DNA of 37,886 nucleotides, from positions 1 to 37,886 of the forward strand of contig RDXB01000054.1 of the NCBI GenBank assembly GCA_004292515.1, written 5' to 3'. The position numbers were made by a program, and so were the translations under genes. Source of the stretch: Oscillatoriales cyanobacterium. Its GTDB lineage: Bacteria; Cyanobacteriota; Cyanobacteriia; CACIAM-69d. Shown here in pieces: positions 1-8,396 of the stretch. Every line of letters starts with the position of its first letter. Positions within the stretch are counted from its first letter, which is position 1. The notes under the pieces were generated by a model, which saw only the letters and a program-made list of their open reading frames with translations, did no database searches and was not told where the DNA came from.

Positions 1-129
1 TCCCAAACCCCAATTCCAAGCGTGACGCGCAACACCGGCATGGCGAGCTAATGCGGTGCGTTGTTGGTTGTTGAGCTTGAGTTGAGTTTTGAATCCGAGT
101 AGCATCTGTTCAGTGTATGACAGCCCCTA
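1..129 (-). repeat. Left-truncated M2 MITE-like element (divergent copy)
   Basis: Read on the minus strand from 129, the sequence begins TAGGGGCTGTCAT. This matches the terminal motif of the M2 elements at 7766-7907, 19674-19820 and 27048-27194. About 110 bases further in, it reads GGGGTTTGGG, which lines up with the conserved ATCAGGGTTTTGGG block near the far end of the other copies. The other end would lie outside the window. The interior is poorly conserved, so the call rests mainly on the end motif and the spacing. Confidence 0.4.
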
Positions 130-255
130 GGATGGATTCGCATTTTTCAGAGAATGTGAGGAAATAACAGGAAATCAATCACTGTTGATTAACCCCCCAC
201 CCCTGCTCCCCCCACCGCTGCTCAACTGCATATACCGGATATACCGGATCGGATT

Positions 256-1302
256 ATGCCCAATCGAAATGCCGCCACTGACCGCCCCGAATTGCTGACC
301 GAGGCGATCGCCCCCATTCAGGATGCTGAGACCCCCACACAGCGGCCCCAGCGATCGTGGGTTGATCGGGTTGGCTTTCAGCGCGATTGGGTCTGGCGAG
401 GCTGGCAAACGCGCTACACCTTTTTGCCAGGGCCGGCGATCGACCCGGGGCCGCCGATCCTGCTGTTACACGGTTTTGGTGCGTCGATCGGCTATTGGCG
501 CAACAATATGGAAGCCCTAGCCGATCGCCACCCGGTTTATGCCTTGGACTTGGTGGGCTTTGGGGCCTCGCGCAAGCCGACGGTGGCCTACGATGCCTAC
601 TTTTGGGCGGAGCAGGTGCGGGACTTTTGGCAAGAATGGATTGGTGTGCCGGTGGTGTTGGTGGGCAACTCAATCGGCTCGGCCGTCGCCCTCACCGCTG
701 CCGATCGCTATCCTGGGCTGGCCTGTGGGGCGGTGGCCATTAGCTTGCCCGACCCATCAATGCGCGATGAGTTGATTCCACCCCTGTTGCGCCCGATCGT
801 CTCGGGTCTAGAAAGCCTGGTGGCTTCGCCTTGGTTGTTGCAGGGGCTGTTCTATTGGGTGCGACGACCCGCGATTGTCCAGCGTTGGGCGGGAATTGCC
901 TGGGGTGATCCGGGGGCGATCGACGCGGAATTGGTAGACATTTTGGCGAATCCGGCGCGTGATCGCGGGGCGGCTCGTACCTTTGCTCGCATCATTCGAT
1001 CGATGGCTAGTAGCCGATTTTCACCCCCCATCCGCCGCCTGCTGAGTACACTGCCGCTGCCGGTGTTGCTGCTGTGGGGCACGCGCGATCGGCTGATTCC
1101 CTTTGCCATGTCGGAAAAGTTTGTGGGCTGTTCACCTCAGTTGGAGTTTGTGCCGATCGAGGGGGCGGGCCATTGTCCCCACGATGAAGCGCCCAATCAG
1201 GTGAATCGGCTGCTGCTAGATTGGCTCGATCGCGCAGTGCCAGCCTCCCTTGAAAGGAGTGATTTTAAGTCCAGTAATCTGACGGGGTTCAAGCCAGGGT
1301 GA
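256..1302 (+). CDS. Alpha/beta-fold hydrolase
   Basis: This 348-residue protein is a serine hydrolase of the alpha/beta-hydrolase fold. The oxyanion-hole region LLLHGFG is at residues 69-75. The nucleophile elbow is GNSIGS at 137-142 with Ser139. The acid is probably Asp278 in GTRDRLIP, and the catalytic His is His306 in GAGHCPHD. About 40 residues precede the fold, with no signal peptide or membrane segment, so a cytosolic or stromal-side location is likely. Similar cyanobacterial proteins are annotated as alpha/beta hydrolases of unknown substrate, and some relatives act on chlorophyll-type esters. The ATG at 256 is the first in frame. The gene stands alone: the convergent DUF2993 gene follows 113 bases downstream. 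The substrate cannot be read from the sequence. Confidence 0.9.
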   Translation: MPNRNAATDRPELLTEAIAPIQDAETPTQRPQRSWVDRVGFQRDWVWRGWQTRYTFLPGPAIDPGPPILLLHGFGASIGYWRNNMEALADRHPVYALDLVGFGASRKPTVAYDAYFWAEQVRDFWQEWIGVPVVLVGNSIGSAVALTAADRYPGLACGAVAISLPDPSMRDELIPPLLRPIVSGLESLVASPWLLQGLFYWVRRPAIVQRWAGIAWGDPGAIDAELVDILANPARDRGAARTFARIIRSMASSRFSPPIRRLLSTLPLPVLLLWGTRDRLIPFAMSEKFVGCSPQLEFVPIEGAGHCPHDEAPNQVNRLLLDWLDRAVPASLERSDFKSSNLTGFKPG

Positions 1303-1415
1303 TGGACTTCAGTGGCGCTGCCCAAGATGGGCATGAACCTGAACCTGAACCCTTCAAACTGTTGATTAGCCCTCTGATGGACGATCGCCCGATCGCGAAT
1401 TTTCGACAGGACTGC

Positions 1416-2294
1416 TTAAGCAGCCGCTACTGCCGCTGTTGCGGTCGATCGCGGCACATGATCCACTTGCGCCCAACCGTTGAAGAGCAATCGATCGCCA
1501 TTGGTTTCCAGCTTGTTAATCCGCAGGGTTACGCCGTCGAGATTAAAGCGATCGAGATCAACCAACCCATCCAGCAGTTGGCCCAACCGTTCGCTCGCCA
1601 TCTGTGACAGGTTTTGCAGGGCATCGGTTGAGAGGCCAGCCACCGATAGCGCGTCTGTCGCAGGGCGATCGCCCTCCGGTAGCACCGCCGAGTCATACTG
1701 ACAATTCAAAAATCGCAGGCGACGACGACGCTCCACGCTCAAGGTGGCTTGCAGGGCGATCGGCACCGTCGGCCCACCGGCAAACGCCGCAATGGCCTGA
1801 AGCGCCACCCGATTTTGGGGCAACAAATTCACTCGAATCTGTTGAAACGATACCGACTCGCAGGGTGTGGTCAGGGGTAAATCTGGCCAAGGATCTAGGG
1901 ATAAATTCTCTAGCTTTTGGGTCACCAAAGGCGCTTGAAACGCTTGATTGATGTCCGCTTCTAGCAAGGTGACACGGGCGATCGCCTGGGTTGGCTGCCG
2001 CAACACCAATTGGCCCTGCAACAGCATGGCAAAGTCGATCGAGACCGCATCGGTCTCAAACTCCATGGCCTCGGTGCGAAAGGCTTGGCGAATTACGAGG
2101 CCACCACCAGACATTTGGAAGCGATCGAGCTGTCCTTGTAACAGCTTGATCGGCGGCGCGCAGTCCACTTTCACATCCACGCGATCGCTGGCAGTGAACA
2201 AATGGCGAATAACTTGGGTTGCCACCACACTGAGCAACTGCTCGCCCCAATCTACGTTGGGCGCGCCTGGGAACTTGGTTGGAGATCCAAACAT
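1416..2294 (-). CDS. DUF2993 (LmeA-like) lipid-binding domain protein
   Basis: The 292-residue protein matches the DUF2993/LmeA family. It has alternating hydrophobic strands with repeated LLQGQL-type segments, a VDVKVDC motif near residue 40, and a closing amphipathic strand (LDGVTLRINKLETNGDRLLFNGWAQVD region). LmeA-type proteins bind phospholipid at the cell envelope. In cyanobacteria the function is unknown and often only the domain name is given. No classical signal peptide is visible at the chosen ATG (2294), so it may act on the cytoplasmic face. It converges with the hydrolase at 256-1302. The C-terminus is rich in Ala and Val. Family assignment is fairly sure; function is not. Confidence 0.75.
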   Translation of the reverse strand: MFGSPTKFPGAPNVDWGEQLLSVVATQVIRHLFTASDRVDVKVDCAPPIKLLQGQLDRFQMSGGGLVIRQAFRTEAMEFETDAVSIDFAMLLQGQLVLRQPTQAIARVTLLEADINQAFQAPLVTQKLENLSLDPWPDLPLTTPCESVSFQQIRVNLLPQNRVALQAIAAFAGGPTVPIALQATLSVERRRRLRFLNCQYDSAVLPEGDRPATDALSVAGLSTDALQNLSQMASERLGQLLDGLVDLDRFNLDGVTLRINKLETNGDRLLFNGWAQVDHVPRSTATAAVAAA

Positions 2295-2783
2295 GATTCT
2301 GGAGACGATCGAGGGTTGCGATCTGAGGTAATGAGGATCATCGCGCCAGAGATTTCAGCCGCACAGCAAGTAAGCAATAGTCTAAGGCGTTTCGGCGATT
2401 TAAAGAGCATCGGCAATGGGTGGGTTAGCCGCACATCGGGTTGCAGCACCCTGTCATTGGCGGGCCGCCATCCAGGTGATCGCCCCCAGCGCGATCGCTT
2501 GCACTCCCCAAAACGCCTTGAAGCCAAAGCCCTCTCCAATGCCCCAACCCTAAGCGCCGTCAGCCATCCAGAAATTTTTGAAGAGTCAGCTTCAAGGCCA
2601 GACTTGAGGCCAGTGGTTGCCCCCACGGTGCTTGTCTCCGGCCGATCTGCCGTCATTTTTATAAGTTTGGCTTATTCAGCAAGTCAAAGACGTGAACAGT
2701 CTGCCGTTGATTAACCCTCAGTGAGTGGTGATTCCTGCCGCCCCTCCGCCCACTAGATCGCCAACCCACTAGCCAACTACACC
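2295..2783. other. Gene-poor stretch with a possible broken small gene
   Basis: No complete gene is convincing between the DUF2993 start and the M1 element. On the minus strand a 134-residue frame starting at 2656 has no recognisable family and runs into the DUF2993 gene. In another minus frame, roughly 2463-2550, a short hydrophobic stretch (FKAFWGVQAIALGAITWMAA) looks like a membrane helix followed by a stop. A single frameshift would join the two. This could be a decayed small membrane-protein gene or chance. No RNA gene was seen. Confidence 0.3.
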
Positions 2784-2940
2784 TCAGGGGATGTCTGAAA
2801 AGCCAAATTTCTGAAAAGCCAAATTATTGATACTCTGTACGGCCCCATCGACCGACGCAGACAAGGGGCTTGAGCATCCTGCCCCCACGACGATTGGTGC
2901 TTGCCCGGGCCAAAAGATATTTTCCAGACATCCTCTCAGG
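2784..2940 (-). repeat. M1 MITE-like element, full copy (A)
   Basis: This non-coding element of about 148 bp has inverted ends: GGGATGTCTGAAAAG on the left and, read from the right, GAGGATGTCTGGAAAA. A direct repeat TCAG(G) flanks it at 2784-2788 and 2936-2940 and is a plausible target duplication. A 16-bp segment (TCTGAAAAGCCAAATT) is tandemly duplicated inside its left part. Its left half recurs at 3799-3866. Its right half recurs inverted at 16379-16480, sharing TATCTTTTGGCCCGG and AAGCCCCTTGTCTGC. It carries no reading frame for a transposase. The right flank overlaps the stop codon of the neighbouring hydrolase. Confidence 0.6.
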
Positions 2941-3736
2941 CTGATAGAAACGCTCCAATCGCCTGGATCGCTTGGTCGCGATCGTAGTCCAACGTCAGAA
3001 TGTGGTCAGAGCGCTCCAGCCACACCCATTGCTTATGGGCCGAACCCAGGGAATCTAACAGCACCTTGGCCGCCGCTGGATCTACCACCCGATCGCGACG
3101 GGGCTGAATAATCAACGTCGGCACTTGGATCTCTCCTAACCGGGGCCGAATCTGCGCAATCAGCTCTAGGGCGCTTTGCACTGCCCCCAAGTGAAAGGTG
3201 CGATAGGGAGCCACCCGATCGGCCGCATCCCTGGCCACGCGATCGGCGATCGCCAGGGCCGTTCGATGCACCGTTTTCAGCCAAGGCGCAACCCAGGGCA
3301 CCAGTAGCTCCGCCCGTGGCAACCAGGGCACCGGCCGGGCGATCGCCATAAACGGACTCAACAGCACCAACGCCGCCACCGATCGCTGAAGCGCCAAAGC
3401 CAGAGCTAAGGGGCAACCCGTCGAAAAGCCCACCACTACCACCCGATCAAACCGAGCCGCTAACCGATCAAAAGCCTGCTCCGCCGCTGCATACCAAGCC
3501 GTCCACTCCGAAGCCGGCATTTCCGGCCCCGGCTGGTCGTGACCCGGATAGATAATTGCCTCCACCGCCCAGCCCTGGGTTTGCAGCAGGGGCAGCAAGG
3601 GCCGCATTTCATAGGGACCACCCCCCAGTCCATGCAGGCAGAGCACCGCCTGGCGACAGCCTGTGGGGCCTGGCCAAGTGAAGGGTTGGTTATCGAGATG
3701 ATCGAGACTGATCGGCTCCAGCATTGCCCAATCCAT
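2936..3736 (-). CDS. Alpha/beta hydrolase, carboxylesterase/monoacylglycerol-lipase-like
   Basis: The protein of about 266 residues has the esterase pattern: LCLHGLGG near residue 35, nucleophile elbow GFSTG with Ser105, a probable acid Asp219 (VVDP) and His245 in RSDHILTLD. The loop before the acid (TLIIQPRRDRVVDP) is typical of the Est30/COG1647 carboxylesterases and monoacylglycerol lipases. The frame is open up to 3868, but the extra N-terminus comes from an M1 repeat copy (3799-3866) and looks unrelated to the fold, so the internal ATG at 3736 is preferred; 3781 and 3724 are alternatives. Its TGA stop lies in the direct repeat that flanks the M1 element. No signal peptide. It is thus bracketed by two copies of the same repeat. 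Substrate unknown. Confidence 0.8.
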   Translation of the reverse strand: MDWAMLEPISLDHLDNQPFTWPGPTGCRQAVLCLHGLGGGPYEMRPLLPLLQTQGWAVEAIIYPGHDQPGPEMPASEWTAWYAAAEQAFDRLAARFDRVVVVGFSTGCPLALALALQRSVAALVLLSPFMAIARPVPWLPRAELLVPWVAPWLKTVHRTALAIADRVARDAADRVAPYRTFHLGAVQSALELIAQIRPRLGEIQVPTLIIQPRRDRVVDPAAAKVLLDSLGSAHKQWVWLERSDHILTLDYDRDQAIQAIGAFLSA

Positions 3737-3798
3737 AACGTTTGCGGATGTCTCTGTCGCGCTGCGTTGCCTCTGGCCCATCCATGGTTCGCCATCTA

Positions 3799-3866
3799 AG
3801 AGGATGTCTGAACAGCCAAAGTTGATACCCTGCGTGTCCCAGCGATCGACGCAGACAAGGGGCTGC
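3799..3866 (-). repeat. M1 MITE-like element, partial copy (B)
   Basis: AGAGGATGTCTGAACAGCCAAA followed by TTGATACCCTG and CGACGCAGACAAGGGGCT matches the left half of the M1 copy at 2784-2940, in the same orientation and without that copy's 16-bp internal duplication. No matching right-hand inverted end is seen after it. It lies at the 5' side of the hydrolase gene. Confidence 0.55.
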
Positions 3867-3934
3867 AAAGCTTTTGCTTTTGTTGAATGGAGCTGCCACC
3901 GATCAACCTATATCCCACCAGTGGGCGATCGACT

Positions 3935-4627
3935 CTAGCTCTTGGTCAGACCATGTTCTAGGGCAAAACGCACCAGTTCCGTACGGCTGTTGGTGCCTGT
4001 GCGGCTAAACAGGCGGCTGACATACTTTTCCACGTTGCGAACACTGGTTTCTAGGCGACGGGCAATTTCTTTATTCATCAACCCTTCCGCCACTAGGTTC
4101 AACACGCTCTGTTCGCGTGGGGTGAGATCCACCGCGATTGGGGGTGGGGTGGGCGTAATGCCGCCGCGTTGGGTCAAGATTGCTTTAATTTCGGCGATTT
4201 GGCGGGCCAAGTCGGCAATGTCGTGCTCACCGTCGCCCACGGGGGCGATCGCCGCTTCCCGTCGCTTCAACAAGTTCTCGACGATCGCCACCAACTCATC
4301 GGGGTCAAAGGGTTTCGACAAATAGGCATCACAGCCCGCCGTGTAGCCCTGGATTCGATCGCCCGTCATCCCCTTCGCCGTCAGAAACACCACCGGAATT
4401 GCCCGAAAGCGATCGTCCCCGCGCAACTGTTGCAAAAACTGGTAGCCATCCACTTTGGGCATCATCACATCGGAAATCACCAAGTCCGGTGCAAACTGCT
4501 GCACCATTTCCCAGCCTTCCGTGGCATCCCGGGCCACACGCACGTTGAAACCGCTGTCTTCGAGATAGGCTTGCACCGCCTCGCGGAGACTAGGTTCATC
4601 ATCAACTAACAGCAACTGAGCAGACAT
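3935..4627 (-). CDS. LuxR/NarL-type response regulator (Ycf29/Rre1-like)
   Basis: This 230-residue two-component response regulator has an N-terminal receiver domain at 1-120: acidic pair Asp9-Asp10, phospho-acceptor Asp53 in SDVMMPKVDG, Thr83 and Lys105 in SKPF. A linker follows, then a C-terminal LuxR-type helix-turn-helix at about 163-225 (LTPREQSVLNLVAEGL, NKEIARRL, VEKYVSRLF). It should bind DNA after phosphorylation by a histidine kinase; no kinase is in the window. The C-terminal half resembles cyanobacterial and plastid Ycf29/Rre1 regulators, which are linked to stress signalling. That sub-assignment is from memory of the family and is moderate. The open frame extends to 4720, but family proteins begin at this ATG, just before the first beta strand. 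Confidence 0.88.
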   Translation of the reverse strand: MSAQLLLVDDEPSLREAVQAYLEDSGFNVRVARDATEGWEMVQQFAPDLVISDVMMPKVDGYQFLQQLRGDDRFRAIPVVFLTAKGMTGDRIQGYTAGCDAYLSKPFDPDELVAIVENLLKRREAAIAPVGDGEHDIADLARQIAEIKAILTQRGGITPTPPPIAVDLTPREQSVLNLVAEGLMNKEIARRLETSVRNVEKYVSRLFSRTGTNSRTELVRFALEHGLTKS

Positions 4628-4771
4628 GGGATGACACCGAAAAAGGGCACAGGAGATCAGCGGGGCAACGGGGCGGGATCGGTTGCCTCCAGCCGGGGGA
4701 TGGGGCCACAGCCCGCGCACCTCTAGGAATTGTGACGCAGGTTGGGGGAGCCTGGGCAGCGCAATTCCCGC

Positions 4772-5644
4772 CTAGCCAATGCTGGATAGCCGCAACTGGA
4801 CATCGGCGGGCCCTGACCCTGGGGTCGATCGCCCGGAGCGATCGACCAGGGCCGCCAGGGTGGCTTGGTCGGCGATGCCCGTGACTGGCAGGGAGCGATC
4901 GGCTTGGAATCGACCGACTGCGGCGGCGGTGGCCGGGTCAAAATGACCGGTAATTCGTTGATCAAACCAACCCCGACAACGGAGCCGGGCCTGGAGTTCC
5001 GCAACGAGGGGGCCACGATCGCCCAATTGCAGCAGAGATCGGGCGATTGGACTGCAAGGCACGGGGCGGGGGACAGGAGTGGGGCGATCTCCTTGGGTTT
5101 CCACCCAGCGCCAGACCCGCGCATCGGCAATGCCCGTGGCCGGTTGTCCCCACTGGTGTTGGAGTTTGCGTACAGCGCGATCGGTCAGGGGGCCGTAATA
5201 GCCCGCTTGGTATGGCCCACCGAGCCAGCCCCCCCTCACCAGGGCGGTTTGCAACTGAATGACTCGATCGCCCCGCTGGCTGGGATAAAGCGTGGAACGA
5301 TCGGGCAAGGGGCCCAAGGGCGGCCGAACCGGTGAGGGGGTGATTTGGCGATCGCGCGCGACGGTTTGGGCCAGCCGATTAACGGCTCGGTTGGCGCTGT
5401 CGGTTGGCTCGGCTAGGCGATCGGGGCGATCGCTCACAGCGCCGTAGGGCAAGCCCCGATAGCGCAAGGGCACGGGCCAAACCGCTCGCAACCAAGCGGG
5501 AAGGGGGGGCAAGGCCCGAAAGGCAATCGGACAGCCACGGTAAACACCAGTCGCCACCACGGGAGACCGATCACCGTGAGCCAAAGCAGGGGGCAAGGGA
5601 GAATCGCGGCGATCGTGGGCCACGCCCCGATAAATCAACTTCAT
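4772..5644 (-). CDS. DUF4278 / double peptidoglycan-binding domain protein
   Basis: The 290-residue protein begins MKLIYRGVAH, the signature of the short cyanobacterial DUF4278 module, which supports the ATG at 5644 over the longer open frame. The middle and C-terminal parts carry two PG_binding_1 repeats. The first includes GDRVIQLQTALVRGGW, YYGPLTDRAVRKLQ and ATGIAD. The second includes GDRGPLVAELQARLRCRGW, GHFDPATAAAVGRFQ and VTGIADQATL. These modules bind peptidoglycan in wall hydrolases and other envelope proteins. No catalytic domain or export signal is visible, so how it would reach the wall is unclear. The linker is rich in Arg, Pro and Asp-Arg pairs, many encoded by CGATCG. The NTF2-like gene lies 44 bases upstream in the same orientation. 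Confidence 0.8.
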   Translation of the reverse strand: MKLIYRGVAHDRRDSPLPPALAHGDRSPVVATGVYRGCPIAFRALPPLPAWLRAVWPVPLRYRGLPYGAVSDRPDRLAEPTDSANRAVNRLAQTVARDRQITPSPVRPPLGPLPDRSTLYPSQRGDRVIQLQTALVRGGWLGGPYQAGYYGPLTDRAVRKLQHQWGQPATGIADARVWRWVETQGDRPTPVPRPVPCSPIARSLLQLGDRGPLVAELQARLRCRGWFDQRITGHFDPATAAAVGRFQADRSLPVTGIADQATLAALVDRSGRSTPGSGPADVQLRLSSIG

Positions 5645-5688
5645 GACTTGATTAAATCCAATGCTGGGCGCTGCTGCCAATGGCGGCC

Positions 5689-6384
5689 CTAGAATCCTGG
5701 CCCCGGTTGGCTGGGGCCGTCCGGCGGGTCGGGCGGCAGTTCCCGGGAAATATCCTCGATGATCACGATCGCCCCATCCACAATCCCAAAGGTCATTTTT
5801 TGCAGCGATCGCGTTCTTAATTGCTGGCCGTTGGCTCGGGCCGTTTGCACAAGTTCACAGGTGAGTGTTGCCGTGGTTTGGCTGGGTGCAACCAGAACTT
5901 GCTGACCATAGGCAATTATCCCGGTGATCGTCATTTGGGGATAAGCCATCTCCAACAGGTCGCGAAGCTGCTGGCGGCCGTTGAGTCGAATGGTTTGGGG
6001 GCCCAAGCCGTCTATGTCCACAGTGGCTTCAATTTTGGCGTTGGGCGCATAGAGCTGAACGATCTGATCAACGTTTTGATCGAGAATGGCGCTCGTTAAT
6101 TGGTTAAACCGTTGCTCAATCAGGATTTCCGTCAGGCGCTCTACCGGGGCGGGCGGCCCTGGGTGAGGGGCGTTCGGCGCTTGTCCCCAGGGAGCATTTT
6201 GGGGCTGGGATGAGGTCTGGGCAACGGCGAGATTGATTGCTGGGCCCGCTGCCACGCTGCCCCACAACCCCAGGGCGATCGCGCCGCCCGACCACAGCCA
6301 GCGCCCCCAATGTCTAGCCTGCTTGACCCTGGGGCAACTGGGGGCCGAAGCAACTAACCGAGTCGATGAATTCATAGGGGCCAT
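5689..6384 (-). CDS. Exported NTF2/SnoaL-like protein
   Basis: This protein of about 231 residues has a basic N-terminus and a hydrophobic segment (GGAIALGLWGSVAAG) ending in a likely cleavage region, AVAQT, so it is probably exported or anchored. A Pro/Gln-rich linker follows. The C-terminal 130 residues resemble the NTF2/SnoaL-like fold: VERLTEILIEQRFNQLTSAILDQNVDQIVQLYAPNA, a central LNGRQQLRDLLEM helix, then strands. This fold binds small ligands or mediates protein contacts, and its function here cannot be deduced. The ATG at 6384 is chosen; a GTG at 6414 and an ATG at 6375 are alternatives. It may be co-transcribed with the peptidoglycan-binding protein downstream. Confidence 0.7.
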   Translation of the reverse strand: MAPMNSSTRLVASAPSCPRVKQARHWGRWLWSGGAIALGLWGSVAAGPAINLAVAQTSSQPQNAPWGQAPNAPHPGPPAPVERLTEILIEQRFNQLTSAILDQNVDQIVQLYAPNAKIEATVDIDGLGPQTIRLNGRQQLRDLLEMAYPQMTITGIIAYGQQVLVAPSQTTATLTCELVQTARANGQQLRTRSLQKMTFGIVDGAIVIIEDISRELPPDPPDGPSQPGPGF

Positions 6385-6581
6385 AACCGATCGAAAATGT
6401 CCCAAACCATGCACACTCTTTAGGTAAGGATTGCCGGCAAGCCAGATTGGGTGGTAAACAGCGGACGATCAGCCGTTGGGCATTGTGGCCATGGAATCGG
6501 CCATGAGTCTCCCGCTCTACGATTTGTGAATAGATAATTGGCGAACAGACAAGCGTATTTGATAAGGACAGGCTCTAGACG

Positions 6582-7646
6582 ATGGTAACGCTGCAAGCGG
6601 CCCAGGCCCAGATGGGTGCAACGCACAGTTCTGCCGTAGCCGCAGGGCTAGTTCCGGCCAGTTTTGGGAATGATGGGGCGGCGATCGCGGCGGCCCGAAC
6701 GGGGGTGGCGATCGTGGATCGATCGCACTGGCATCTGCTGCGGCTAACGGGCGACGATCGCGCGAGTTTTTTGCACAATCAAAGCACCGCTGACATCAAG
6801 GCCCTGCAACCGGGTAGCGGTACTGACACCGTACTGGTGACGGCCACAGCCCGGATGATCGACCTAGCCACCGTGGCGGCCACCGAAGCCACCTTGGAAC
6901 TGGTGGTGTCGCCGGGGATGGGGCCAGACCTCTACCGCCGGCTCGATCGCTACATCTTCCCGGCCGATCGGGTCAAGCTCGCCCAGATCAGCAACGACTA
7001 CGCCATCCTCAGCCTGCTCGGCCCCGCAAGTGCGGCTTGCTTGGCCCAAATTGGTCTAGATCCGGGGAATTTAGCTAACTTTTCCCATCGATCGGCGGTG
7101 TTGCCTGGAGCGATCGACCTGGTGGTACGGGTGCAAGCAGGTAGCGGCCTGGCCCTGCCGGGTTACACCCTGTGGGTGGCGCGCGATCGAGCCGGGGAAC
7201 TCTGGGAGGCGATCGCCCAGGCTGGAGCCTTGCCCCTGGGTGAATCGGCTTGGGAACAGTTACGTATTGAGCAGGGCCGGCCCAAACCGGGTTGTGAACT
7301 CACGGAAGACTACAACCCCCTGGAAGCCTGTCTGTGGTCAGCTGTGTCCTTGAACAAGGGCTGCTACATCGGCCAGGAAGCGATCGCCCGCCTCGACACC
7401 TACAAGGGGGTCAAACTGAATCTTTGGGGCTTTGCACTCGCGCAGGTGGTGGACTGTCCAGCACCCATTCGCCTAGGCGAAGACAAGGTGGGCACGCTGA
7501 CCAGTTGTGTGGCAACGGAGTTGGGGGCGATCGGGCTGGGCTATCTGCGCACCAAGGTTGGCGGTGCGGGCCTGAGTGTCACCATTGAGGGACAGGCCAC
7601 CGAGGCGATCGATCTGCCCTTTGCCACGCGCGATCGCATCCACTAA
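6582..7646 (+). CDS. ygfZ: YgfZ/GcvT-family folate-binding protein
   Basis: The 354-residue protein carries the family signature K-G-C-Y-I-G-Q-E at residues 259-266, with the conserved Cys261. The aminomethyltransferase-like fold is also recognisable: LTGDDRASFLHNQSTADIK near residue 55, LGPAS at 147, and EDYNPLEACLW before the signature. YgfZ proteins (IBA57 in mitochondria) bind tetrahydrofolate and help assemble or repair iron-sulfur clusters. The length agrees with cyanobacterial members. The ATG at 6582 is the first start in frame and precedes the conserved N-terminal region. The gene stands alone, divergent from the NTF2-like gene. The symbol follows the family name. Confidence 0.88.
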   Translation: MVTLQAAQAQMGATHSSAVAAGLVPASFGNDGAAIAAARTGVAIVDRSHWHLLRLTGDDRASFLHNQSTADIKALQPGSGTDTVLVTATARMIDLATVAATEATLELVVSPGMGPDLYRRLDRYIFPADRVKLAQISNDYAILSLLGPASAACLAQIGLDPGNLANFSHRSAVLPGAIDLVVRVQAGSGLALPGYTLWVARDRAGELWEAIAQAGALPLGESAWEQLRIEQGRPKPGCELTEDYNPLEACLWSAVSLNKGCYIGQEAIARLDTYKGVKLNLWGFALAQVVDCPAPIRLGEDKVGTLTSCVATELGAIGLGYLRTKVGGAGLSVTIEGQATEAIDLPFATRDRIH

Positions 7647-7765
7647 CTGATAACTGAGTCCATTGACTTGATTACTTGGTTAATGGATTAATTGGTCGAA
7701 TCTAATCGAATCCAATCCAATTGAATCCAGTTGCTCTCGCTACTACGGCTCAGAAGTGCGATCTC

Positions 7766-7907
7766 GGGCCTGTCGCCCATTAGCCCAAAACCCTGATTTC
7801 ACCAGGATGAGATCTCGGGGAACAAGCAGCTTGAGTATCTCGCTACGACCATTGAGGCATGGAAACGATGATTTCAGACTCATTTTGGGAAATGATGACA
7901 GTCCCTA
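7766..7907 (-). repeat. M2 MITE-like element at a stop codon
   Basis: Read on the minus strand, the element starts TAGGGACTGTCATCATTTCC, directly at the stop codon of the 7905 ORF. It ends GGGCGACAGGCCC (plus strand GGGCCTGTCGCCC at 7766). Its interior aligns end to end with the copy at 27048-27194: TTTCCATGCC, a TCAAGC block, GATCTC and ATCAGGGTTTTGGGC. The far flank is not TA (TC at 7764-7765), so the target duplication is complete on one side only. It is non-coding, about 140 bp. Confidence 0.6.
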
Positions 7908-8105
7908 GTCGATCGTTTTAATTGATTCGATCGCCTGCCAAACAATCACACCCGTAAACGCCAACACAAACACCAACTGAAAAATGTACAAACCGGGGTA
8001 AGTCTCAAAAGAAATCATGATTGCCGTGATTGAAAGAACTGCCGGGAAAAATCGTCGTGGATCGTGGCTGGCAACGGGGCTGGGTCGATACTCACAATTA
8101 CCCAT
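7905..8105 (-). CDS. Small hydrophobic membrane protein (unrecognised)
   Basis: This is a 66-residue frame from the ATG at 8105. Its C-terminal part, starting near residue 30, contains a clear membrane helix (LYIFQLVFVLAFTGVIVW). A weaker hydrophobic stretch (FFPAVLSITAIM) precedes it. An alternative ATG at 8018 would give a 37-residue single-pass protein, the size of many small photosystem or cytochrome subunits, but I do not recognise it as a known Psb, Psa, Pet or Ndh subunit. The tail is QAIESIKTID. Its TAG stop is formed by the end of an M2 element, so the original C-terminus may have been slightly different. Confidence 0.5.
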   Translation of the reverse strand: MGNCEYRPSPVASHDPRRFFPAVLSITAIMISFETYPGLYIFQLVFVLAFTGVIVWQAIESIKTID

Positions 8106-8396
8106 GCTGGCTCCGTGATCTCAACGATACTCGATCGGTTGGGGTGCTGGGGAGCGGTCACGGCCGCAGTTAACGCCGGGTCGCGCGCAATAGTACACTA
8201 ACCAAAGAATCTGGGATGTTCGGATGATAAGCGCTACCGTCATCGGCCACCCCACCCGTCGCCAGATCACTGCGGCAGGTCGATCGCCCACATCCTGACT
8301 AGATGCTTTTTCGCCGATCGCGCCGCCTCGGTTTTGCCGATCTGGGGCGATCGCGACTCGCGTTTTCAACAAACCAATCTGCACTGCTACAAACCG

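Noticed and set aside
304-311. GCGATCGC sites as separate regulatory elements
   Set aside because: These are HIP1 sites, spread throughout this kind of genome in and out of genes; treated as a lineage marker only.
2202-2714. 170-residue plus-strand frame
   Set aside because: Overlaps the DUF2993 start and resembles no family; composition fits chance in GC-rich DNA.
4723-5335. Overlapping frames across the peptidoglycan-binding gene
   Set aside because: All are alternative-frame shadows; only the 4772-5644 frame has domain motifs.
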